A stretch of 16,266 bases of DNA. It comes from Candidatus Nanopelagicales bacterium (lineage in GTDB: Bacteria; Actinomycetota; Actinomycetes; S36-B12). Shown piece by piece: positions 1-6,242 of the stretch (positions within the stretch are counted from its first letter, which is position 1; each line of letters begins with the position of its first letter). Location: positions 1 through 16,266 of the forward strand of contig JALQSY010000025.1 in NCBI GenBank assembly GCA_023264215.1. Reading direction: 5' to 3'. The notes under the pieces were generated by a model, which was given only the letters and a program-made list of their open reading frames with translations, had not been told where the DNA came from and ran no database searches. The position numbers and the translations under genes are program-made.

Positions 1-2
1 GT

Positions 3-596
3 CGCTGGCTCTCGGTGGGCCCGACCAAGGCGGCCCAGACGATCGTCAAGGCGGAGATCGTCAACAACAGGATCGGCAAGACCTTCCCGCAACTCTTCAT
101 CACCGATGACGCGATCACCGACCGCTTCGCGGGCAAGTCCTTCATTGGCAAGACCAACAACGCCAAGGGATCGAAGAACCAGATCTCGATCTGGACACGC
201 ATCGACTGGGCGCCCGGACTGTCCTCGAACGGCGGCCTGCGCGGCGTGATCGCCAACTACAAGCAGAACGTCCTCGAGGCCGGACAGTGCAAGCCCGCGA
301 TGACCAAGCAGCATGCCGACCTGGTCAAGCAGCGCTTCGGCCAGAAGGGCAAGCTCGAGATGGGCTGGAATCCCGGTCTGTCCAAGAGTCAGGGCGGCTC
401 GAGCCTGACGATGCGCACCGAGACCAACGCGCTCTTCACCCGCCCCGCGCCCACGGCGCTCGAGCTCACCCAGCGCGTGTGGAAGCCCGGCAAGATCAAC
501 TTCACGCTCGCCAGCTCCGATGCCGGCCTGATGAAGATCCTCGTCAACGACGTGCGCGCGGGCAGCGCCGTCACCAAGTGCTCGCTGAAGCCGTAG
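3..596 (+). CDS. Secreted-protein paralogue of unknown function, 5' end cut off
   Basis: The reading frame is open from base 3, so the gene starts outside the window; the ATG-like start at base 15 is internal to an alignable region and is probably not the real start. The visible 197 residues align along their whole length with the C-terminal two thirds of the next protein. Shared blocks are AQTIV, the pair WTRIDWAP/WARINWSP, GVIAN/GAIAN, MGW/MAW, TETN/TETG, and a last cysteine followed by K..P at the very end. Two cysteines are visible (visible residues 96 and 193), and both have counterparts in the neighbour, so an extracellular disulfide is likely. I do not recognise the family. By analogy with the neighbour I infer an N-terminal signal peptide upstream of the window. 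Its TAG stop overlaps the AGGAGG ribosome binding site of the next gene, so the two are almost certainly co-transcribed. Confidence 0.85.
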   Translation, partial: RWLSVGPTKAAQTIVKAEIVNNRIGKTFPQLFITDDAITDRFAGKSFIGKTNNAKGSKNQISIWTRIDWAPGLSSNGGLRGVIANYKQNVLEAGQCKPAMTKQHADLVKQRFGQKGKLEMGWNPGLSKSQGGSSLTMRTETNALFTRPAPTALELTQRVWKPGKINFTLASSDAGLMKILVNDVRAGSAVTKCSLKP

Positions 597-600
597 GAGG
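595..600 (+). promoter_or_regulatory. Shine-Dalgarno of the second secreted paralogue, overlapping the previous stop
   Basis: AGGAGG lies 8 bases before the ATG at 609 and shares two bases with the TAG stop of the upstream paralogue. This fixes the start of the second protein and suggests translational coupling. Confidence 0.85.
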
Positions 601-608
601 ATCCCGTC

Positions 609-1529
609 ATGAAGCGCACACTCGTCGGGACGCTGGCTGCCGCAGCAGCGATCGGCGTCACCATGTCCGTCATCCCCGGGTCGGCCTCGGCCGCCCCGGT
701 GACCAACCCGCAGGCGTGCGAGCGCATGGCCGGGACCACGTTGGTCATCGGTCAGGCCACGCCGGTCTGCGGGCTGGTGTGGGTCCAGAAGGGCTCGCCC
801 AACGTCCGGCTGCCTGCTGACAAGCCGGAGATGGTCTACGGCGTGCTCTTCCGCGCGTCGTACGGCCAGCCGCCGTCGGCGCTGATCCTGCGTGACGGCA
901 CCCGCCTGCCGCTGAAGCCGTCCGAGGCGGCGAAGTGGGCCAATGAGAGTTCGATCAAGGTTGCGCAGACGATCGTCCGCGCTCAGGTCCTCAAGCCCAA
1001 CCTGCCGTCCCGCCAGGCCGTCAGGACCACGCCGTACGTCTTCATCGCCGATGATGCGCTCGTCGACCACGCGGCGGGCTATTCCTTCACCGGCCGCTTC
1101 GCCACGGGCAACAACTCCAAGAAGGTGTGGGCGCGCATCAACTGGTCGCCCAAGGGCAAGGTCGGCGACGACGTCACCGGCGCCATCGCCAACTGGGATA
1201 TCGCGGTGCAGGACGGCAAGATCTGCCACGAGTCGGTCGAGAGCCAGTACACCAACGACATGGACAAGACGATCGGCGGCAAGAAGGTCCGCATGGCGTG
1301 GGTGCCCAACACCTATGCCGGTGGCCAGGCGTACTTCGTCATCACGACGGAGACCGGCGTGAAGTTCTTCCGCAACGCCCCGTCCCTGTCCAAGCTGGTC
1401 AACTCGACATGGGACCCGCTGGAGAAGGGCAAGCTCAACTTCAAGTCGACGAATTCGCCAAGTCCCTTCAATCGCCTCAACGTCTCGGCCATCACGCCGC
1501 GCGTCGACACCCAGAAGTGCAAGCCGTAG
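609..1529 (+). CDS. Secreted protein of unknown function, second of a tandem paralogous pair
   Basis: A 306-residue protein. Residues 1-28 form a Sec signal peptide: a KR n-region, an alanine-rich hydrophobic core, and ASA before a likely cleavage after residue 28. The mature part carries four cysteines (37, 54, 206, 304), enough for two disulfides, and shows no membrane segment, sortase motif or lipobox. It should therefore be released or loosely wall-bound. Aromatic-rich strands such as WARINWSP and the TETG segment are shared with the truncated upstream paralogue, which points to a beta-rich fold, though this is inference. I recognise no catalytic motif and no named domain. The start is supported by AGGAGG 8 bases upstream. 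The gene is 12 bases from the upstream paralogue and 17 bases from the downstream ArsR gene, so the three probably form one operon. The pair looks like a local gene duplication that has since diverged considerably. Confidence 0.88.
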   Translation: MKRTLVGTLAAAAAIGVTMSVIPGSASAAPVTNPQACERMAGTTLVIGQATPVCGLVWVQKGSPNVRLPADKPEMVYGVLFRASYGQPPSALILRDGTRLPLKPSEAAKWANESSIKVAQTIVRAQVLKPNLPSRQAVRTTPYVFIADDALVDHAAGYSFTGRFATGNNSKKVWARINWSPKGKVGDDVTGAIANWDIAVQDGKICHESVESQYTNDMDKTIGGKKVRMAWVPNTYAGGQAYFVITTETGVKFFRNAPSLSKLVNSTWDPLEKGKLNFKSTNSPSPFNRLNVSAITPRVDTQKCKP

Positions 1530-1546
1530 GGCAGGGGCGATAGACG

Positions 1547-1906
1547 ATGGACCGTGAGACGGCGCTGGAGATCCACGAGTTGCATGCACGACTGTGCAAG
1601 GCGATCGCGGATCCCAAGCGCCTGCTCATCATCAACGAGTTGCGTGACGGACCCCTGACGGTGGGCGAGCTGGCCGATGCTCTCGGGATCGGCCAGCCCA
1701 ACTGCTCCCAGCACCTTGCGATCCTCCGCGAGCGCGGAGTGCTGGAGGCCAACCGTCAGGGGCCGCACGTGCTCTACTCCCTGCGCAGTGACAAGGTGCT
1801 CGCCGCCATCGACCTGCTCCGCGAGTTCATGGCCGAGGAACTCGGGACCCGTAGCCGCCTCGGCAAGGCTGCGACCAGGGCTCCGCAGCCGCTGGCTGCT
1901 CGCTAG
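1547..1906 (+). CDS. ArsR/SmtB-family winged-helix transcriptional regulator
   Basis: A 119-residue protein with the compact ArsR winged-helix fold. The segment CKAIADPKRLLIINEL (from residue 17) is the family's N-terminal helix pair, GELADALGI plus QPNCSQHLAIL is the helix-turn-helix with recognition helix at about 49-60, and RERGVLEANRQGPHVLYSL is the wing. The classic As/Cd sensing CxC of helix 3 and the Asp/His set of helix 5 are not visible. Only Cys17 and Cys53 are present, and Cys53 sits in the recognition helix. This would suit a thiol, persulfide or non-metal signal, but the ligand is unknown. It follows the secreted pair by 17 bases and is likely its co-transcribed autoregulator. 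Its TAG stop overlaps the stop of the convergent MarR gene. The ribosome binding site is weak (AGGGGCGA about 8-12 bases upstream). Confidence 0.9.
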   Translation: MDRETALEIHELHARLCKAIADPKRLLIINELRDGPLTVGELADALGIGQPNCSQHLAILRERGVLEANRQGPHVLYSLRSDKVLAAIDLLREFMAEELGTRSRLGKAATRAPQPLAAR

Positions 1907-2400
1907 CGACCAACCCCGTCATCGCCGAGGTGGCGGCGCATCCGGTCCAGGGTGCGCGTCATCGCACGCACCTCGCTGGCCGTGACCCCCACGTCGCCGA
2001 ACACCTCGTCATTGAGCAGGCGGGTCGCCGATCGCGCCCGGCGGCGGCCTGCCGCGGTGATGCTCGCGATGACCCGGCGACGATCGTCGGCTCCCGGTGC
2101 CCGCGAGACGAAGCCGTCGCGCTCGAGGCGGTCGACCGCGCTCGTGACGGACGCCGCATGGACCTGCAGGCGTGAGCCGATGACCGACATGGGCAGCCCG
2201 CCGCGACGACTGAAGTCCAAGAGCATGAGGATCTCGTAGCGCGCGAAGGTGAGGTCGGGCTGCAGCAGCGCGTCGATGCGGTGGTGCACCAACTGCTGCA
2301 CGCGTGTGATCGTCGTGACGAGGCGCATGCCCTCTGCGGCCTCGCTCCAGCCGCGTTCACGCCAGTGGGCCTCGGCGAGGGCGATGGGGTCGCCGGTCAC
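1903..2400 (-). CDS. MarR-family transcriptional regulator, probable local regulator of icmF
   Basis: A 165-residue MarR-type winged-helix protein. An N-terminal dimerisation helix (about 25-50, VQQLVHHRIDALL) is followed by LTFARYEILMLL, the helix-turn-helix SVIGSRLQVHAASVTSAVDRLERDGFV (about 72-100), the wing with the family's acidic-arginine signature GADDRRRVIASIT (about 103-115), and a C-terminal dimer helix. It starts at a GTG that overlaps the TGA of icmF as GTGA, so it is translated from the icmF message by coupling. That position makes it the prime candidate for autoregulating the icmF unit through the palindrome at 5566-5597. The ligand may be an acyl-CoA or branched-chain acid; this is inference from context only. 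Its stop shares CTAG with the convergent ArsR gene, leaving no room for a terminator between them. Confidence 0.92.
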   Translation of the reverse strand: MTGDPIALAEAHWRERGWSEAAEGMRLVTTITRVQQLVHHRIDALLQPDLTFARYEILMLLDFSRRGGLPMSVIGSRLQVHAASVTSAVDRLERDGFVSRAPGADDRRRVIASITAAGRRRARSATRLLNDEVFGDVGVTASEVRAMTRTLDRMRRHLGDDGVGR

Positions 2401-5400
2401 ATGCCCCGCCGGTACTGCCCGCCGACCTCGAAGAAGGCCTGGGTGATCTGGCCCAGCGAGCAGGTCCGCACCGCCTGCATGAGGGCCGCGAAGGTGTTGC
2501 CCCCTTCGCGCGCGACCTGCTGGAGATCCTCGAGCGCAGCCGCTGACGCATCGCGGTGACGATCATGGAAGTCACGCAGGCGCGCTACCTGCCCGGCGCG
2601 TTCGGCCTCCGTCGCCCGTGAGACGGCCTCGGGGGGCTCGTACGCCGGGTCGGGGTCGAGGAAGGTGTTCACGCCGATGATCGGGAGCGACCCGTCGTGC
2701 TTGCGCCGCTCGTACTCCATGGACTCGTCCTGGATGCGGCCGCGCTGGTAGCCGGTCTCCATCGCCCCGAGGACCCCGCCGCGCTCGGTGAGGCGCTCGA
2801 ACTCCGCGAGCACCGCCTCCTCGACCAGGTCGGTGAGCTCCTCGACGACGTACGACCCCTGGAGCGGGTTGTCGGTGCCCGCGAGTCCCCACTCGGAGTC
2901 GATGATGAGCTGGATCGCGAGCGCCCGACGGACGGAGGCATCCGTCGGGGTGGTCACGGCCTCGTCGTAGGCGTTGGTGTGGAGCGAATTGCACGAGTCG
3001 TAGTAGGCGCACAGCGCCTGCAGTGTCGTGCGGATGTCGTTGAAGGACATCTCCTGGGCGTGGAGCGACCTGCCCGACGTCTGGATGTGGTACTTCAGGC
3101 GCTGCGCCCGTGAGCCTGCGCCGTACCTATCCCGCAACGCGATCGCCCAGATGCGTCGTGCGACGCGGCCGAGCACGGTGTACTCCGCGTCCATGCCGTT
3201 GGAGAAGAAGAACGAGAAGTGGGGCGCGAAGTCGTCGACGGACATCCCGCGCGCGATGTAGGCCTCGACGTAGGTGAAGGCATTGGCGAGCGTGAACGCG
3301 AGCTGGGTGATCGGCAAGGCTCCTGCCTCGGCGATGTGATAGCCGGAGATGGACACGGAGTAGAACGACCGCACGTCGTGGTCGATGAACCACTGCTCCA
3401 TGTCGGCCATGCACCTCAGCGCGAACTCGGTCGAGAAGATGCACGTGTTCTGGCCCTGGTCCTCCTTGAGGATGTCGGCCTGCACCGTGCCGCGGATCGT
3501 CGCCAGCGTGCGTGCGGCCACCTCGGCTCGCTCGGCAGCGCCCAGGGGCCCTCGCGCGGACTCTGCCCGCTCGATCTGGTCGTCGATGGCGCAGGCCAGG
3601 AACATCGCCAGGATCGTGGGGGCGGGACCGTTGATCGTCATCGAGACCGACGTGGCCGGGTCGCACAGGTCGAAGCCCCGGAAGAGCGCCCGCATGTCGT
3701 CGATCGTGGCGATGCTGACACCGGACGTGCCCACCTTGCCGTAGATGTCGGGTCGCTCGTCGGGGTCGCGTCCGTAGAGCGTGACGGAGTCGAAGGCCAC
3801 GGAGAGCCGGGTGGCGGGCTGGTCATCTGCCAGGAGGTGGAATCGCCGGTTCGTGCGTGCCGGGTCGCCTTCGCCGGCGAACATCCGCGCGGGCATCTCG
3901 CCGTCGCGCTTCAGCGGGAAGACACCCGCGGTGTAGGGGAAGTGGCCGGGGCGATTCTCCGAGCGCAGATAGCGGACCAGGTCTCCGGCGCCGCTGCCCC
4001 TCGGCATGCCGATGCGGCAGATCCGCGTGCCCGACAGGGTCGTGCGCCACGAGGCCGGATCATCGCGCACCGCCGCGACGTCGGCGGCCCAGCCTGCGAG
4101 GCCGCGCGCGATCTCGGGGAGCAGACGTGCCCTGCGCTCGGCCGCCTCATCTGCCAGCGGGGCGATCCCGGTGATCGAGTGGGCTGATTCGAGTGCCGTC
4201 GCCTCGTCGGCGATGCGAGCCTGCTCCGCCGTCACGCGGTGGTAGTCGCGCACAGTGTTGGCGATCTCTGCCAGGTAGCGCACGCGATCCGCCGGTACGG
4301 GGCCGGTCCCCGCGCTGGTGATACGGCCGTCCGCCGCCTTGGGCAGGTCCATGCGCAGTCCGCGGGCCGCGAGCTCGCGCTCGAGGTGATGCGTGAGCGC
4401 CGTGACGCCGTCATCGTCGAAGCGGGAGGCCGATGTGCCGAACACCGGCATGTCCTCCCAGCGTGCGTGGAACTCGCCGCGATTGCGCAGGAGCTGCCGG
4501 GAGACGTCGCGCAGGGCGTCGAGTGCCCCTCGCCGATCGAACTTGTTGATCGCGACGACATCGGCGTAGTCGAGCATGTCGATCTTCTCGAGTTGGGTCG
4601 CGGCGCCGAACTCGGGTGTCATGACGTAGAGCGCCACGTCGCAGACGTCAGCGATCGCACGATCGCCCTGGCCGATCCCGGGGGTCTCGACGATGACGAG
4701 GTCGTATCCGGCTGCCGCGCACGCATCCACGGCGACGGGCAGGTGATCGGGGATCGAGCCGGCGCCGCGCGTGGCGATGGAGCGGAAGAACACGCCCTCG
4801 TCGGCCGTCGAGTTCATCCGGATCCGATCGCCGAGCAGTGCACCGCCTCCGCGGGAACGTGTCGGATCGACAGCGAGCACGGCGATGCGCACCTTGCCGC
4901 CGCTGTCGCGCCGCACGCGCCGCACGATCTCGTCGGTGAGGCTCGACTTGCCCGAGCCTCCCGTGCCCGTGATGCCCAGGACGGGTACGCCGCTGCGCTG
5001 GGCCGAGCCCGCGAGCGCGTCGGTGTCGGCGGGGCCGAGACGGCCGTCGGCGATGGCGGTGAGCACTCGGCCGAGGGCGACCTCATCGCCGGTGAGGACC
5101 GTCTCCATCACGAAGCCGTCCGGCCGCACGCGCCCACGGCACGTCGTGAGCATGTCGTCGATCATCCCCACCAGGCCCAGGCGCTGACCGTCCTCCGGGG
5201 AGTAGATGCGTACGTCGCGATCCGCGAGATGGGCGATCTCATCGGGCAGGATGACTCCGCCACCTCCGCCGTAGACGCCGATGTGGGCCGCGCCGGCCGC
5301 ATCCAGGGAATCGCGCAGGTACGTGAAGTACTCCGTGTGACCGCCCTGGTAGGACGACACGGCGATGCCGTCGGCGTCCTCCTGGATCGCAGCGCGTACG

Positions 5401-5543
5401 ACCTCGGCGACGCTGCGGTCATGGCCCAGATGGATCACCTCGGCGCCCTGCGACTGCAGGATGCGGCGCATGATCGTGATCGCGGCGTCGTGGCCGTCGA
5501 ACAGGCTCGCCGCGGTGACGAATCGGAGGGGACGCTCGACCAT
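2397..5543 (-). CDS. icmF: Fused B12-dependent isobutyryl-CoA mutase (mutase plus G-protein chaperone)
   Basis: A 1048-residue cytosolic enzyme with the IcmF domain order. Residues 1 to about 145 form the cobalamin-binding Rossmann domain: DGHD with the lower axial ligand His18, then SSYQGGH and a GGGGVI loop. Residues about 165-400 form a MeaB-type GTPase with P-loop GTGGSGKSS (Lys199), ETPG at 286-289 and guanine-specificity NKFD at 333-336. Residues about 505-1048 form the mutase barrel: TAGVFPLKR, GTVQADILKEDQGQNTCIF, SISGYHIAEAG, FFFSNGMDAEY and NSLHTNAYDEA. Gln698, in GQNT, stands where methylmalonyl-CoA mutase has its carboxylate-binding Arg, so a non-carboxylated branched acyl-CoA such as isobutyryl-CoA is the expected substrate, interconverted with n-butyryl-CoA. 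An isovaleryl/pivalyl-CoA preference cannot be excluded. The ATG is preceded by GGGAGGTGA at good spacing. The MarR gene overlaps its stop. Confidence 0.97.
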   Translation of the reverse strand: MVERPLRFVTAASLFDGHDAAITIMRRILQSQGAEVIHLGHDRSVAEVVRAAIQEDADGIAVSSYQGGHTEYFTYLRDSLDAAGAAHIGVYGGGGGVILPDEIAHLADRDVRIYSPEDGQRLGLVGMIDDMLTTCRGRVRPDGFVMETVLTGDEVALGRVLTAIADGRLGPADTDALAGSAQRSGVPVLGITGTGGSGKSSLTDEIVRRVRRDSGGKVRIAVLAVDPTRSRGGGALLGDRIRMNSTADEGVFFRSIATRGAGSIPDHLPVAVDACAAAGYDLVIVETPGIGQGDRAIADVCDVALYVMTPEFGAATQLEKIDMLDYADVVAINKFDRRGALDALRDVSRQLLRNRGEFHARWEDMPVFGTSASRFDDDGVTALTHHLERELAARGLRMDLPKAADGRITSAGTGPVPADRVRYLAEIANTVRDYHRVTAEQARIADEATALESAHSITGIAPLADEAAERRARLLPEIARGLAGWAADVAAVRDDPASWRTTLSGTRICRIGMPRGSGAGDLVRYLRSENRPGHFPYTAGVFPLKRDGEMPARMFAGEGDPARTNRRFHLLADDQPATRLSVAFDSVTLYGRDPDERPDIYGKVGTSGVSIATIDDMRALFRGFDLCDPATSVSMTINGPAPTILAMFLACAIDDQIERAESARGPLGAAERAEVAARTLATIRGTVQADILKEDQGQNTCIFSTEFALRCMADMEQWFIDHDVRSFYSVSISGYHIAEAGALPITQLAFTLANAFTYVEAYIARGMSVDDFAPHFSFFFSNGMDAEYTVLGRVARRIWAIALRDRYGAGSRAQRLKYHIQTSGRSLHAQEMSFNDIRTTLQALCAYYDSCNSLHTNAYDEAVTTPTDASVRRALAIQLIIDSEWGLAGTDNPLQGSYVVEELTDLVEEAVLAEFERLTERGGVLGAMETGYQRGRIQDESMEYERRKHDGSLPIIGVNTFLDPDPAYEPPEAVSRATEAERAGQVARLRDFHDRHRDASAAALEDLQQVAREGGNTFAALMQAVRTCSLGQITQAFFEVGGQYRRGM

Positions 5544-5551
5544 CGCTGTGT

Positions 5552-5560
5552 CACCTCCCG
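5552..5560 (-). promoter_or_regulatory. Strong Shine-Dalgarno of icmF
   Basis: Read on the minus strand this is CGGGAGGTGA-like, a near-complete match to the anti-Shine-Dalgarno. It sits about 8 bases before the ATG at 5543 and fixes the icmF start. Confidence 0.8.
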
Positions 5561-5565
5561 TCGGA

Positions 5566-5597
5566 CACTGGATACTTGGACATCAAAGTATTCAGTG
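5566..5597. promoter_or_regulatory. 32-bp near-perfect palindrome, candidate MarR operator of icmF
   Basis: The arms run CACTGGATACTTGG and CAAAGTATTCAGTG around the centre ACAT, with the dyad between 5581 and 5582. Thirteen of the 16 base pairs are complementary; mismatches are at the centre, at 5578/5585 and at 5571/5592. It fills the middle of the 60-base gap between thiQ and icmF, is AT-rich compared with its surroundings, and lies where the icmF promoter must be if icmF has its own. MarR dimers typically bind such dyads over the promoter, and a MarR gene ends this transcription unit. It lacks the GC-rich stem and T-run of an intrinsic terminator. Confidence 0.65.
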
Positions 5598-5603
5598 AGC
5601 AGG

Positions 5604-6242
5604 CTAGGCCTCGTCCCCGGGGTTGGCAAGCCGCACGATGCGGTCGGCGACCAGGTCCGCCTCCTCGTGATCGTGGGTCACGTGGATCGCCGGGGTTCCC
5701 GTGCGGCGCAGGAGGTCCCGCACGTCGACCGCCAGGCGATCGCGCAGGTCGCGATCGAGTGCCCCGAATGGCTCATCGAGGAGGAGCAGCACCGGAGACG
5801 GGGCCAGGGCCCGGGCCAGGGCGACTCGCTGCGCCTCTCCACCGGACAGGGTCGCGACGTCACGCGGCTCGAAGTCGGGCAGCCCGACCAGGTCCAGCAA
5901 CTGGGCCACCCTCTGCGAGTCGGGGCGTGTCAGGCCGAAGGCGACATTCCCGGCCACGTTGCGGTGGGGGAAGAGAAGCGGATCCTGGAAGACCAGGCCG
6001 ATGCGCCGACGGTGAGCCGGCGTGCCCGTGATGTCGGTCCCGTCCCAGCTGATCGTGCCGGCATCGGGCGCCTGGACGCCGGCGATGCACCGCAACAGCG
6101 AGCTCTTGCCCGATCCGCTGGGTCCGAGGAGTGCGACGATCTCGCCAGGCCCTACGTCGAGGTCCAGGTGGGAGAACAGGGGGCGGCCGTCGTAGTCGAC
6201 CGAGAGGTCGCGCACGCGCAGTCCGGCCATCGTCCTCACCAC
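5604..6242 (-). CDS. thiQ: Thiamine ABC transporter ATP-binding protein
   Basis: A 212-residue ABC ATPase that powers import by the adjacent permease. The Walker A motif GPSGSGKSS is at 40-48, the Q-loop VFQD at 84-87, the signature LSGGEAQR at 132-139, Walker B LLLLDEP at 152-158, the D-loop GALD at 160-163, and the switch His in HVTHD at 187-191. The protein stops soon after the core domain and has no C-terminal TOBE domain. This shortness is typical of ThiQ and unlike the longer iron or polyamine ATPases. Residues D-P-L-L-F-P-H after the Q-loop also fit the Fe/thiamine/putrescine subfamily. Start choice is open: GTG at 6242 (used here), GTG at 6239 (a GTGA overlap with the thiP stop), or ATG at 6230. 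It is the last gene of the riboswitch-controlled operon, 60 bases before icmF. Confidence 0.9.
   Translation of the reverse strand: MVRTMAGLRVRDLSVDYDGRPLFSHLDLDVGPGEIVALLGPSGSGKSSLLRCIAGVQAPDAGTISWDGTDITGTPAHRRRIGLVFQDPLLFPHRNVAGNVAFGLTRPDSQRVAQLLDLVGLPDFEPRDVATLSGGEAQRVALARALAPSPVLLLLDEPFGALDRDLRDRLAVDVRDLLRRTGTPAIHVTHDHEEADLVADRIVRLANPGDEA

Noticed and set aside
5566..5597. The thiQ-icmF palindrome as a rho-independent terminator of the thiamine operon
   Set aside because: The arms are AT-rich for this genome, and no T-run follows on either strand. Operator function fits better.
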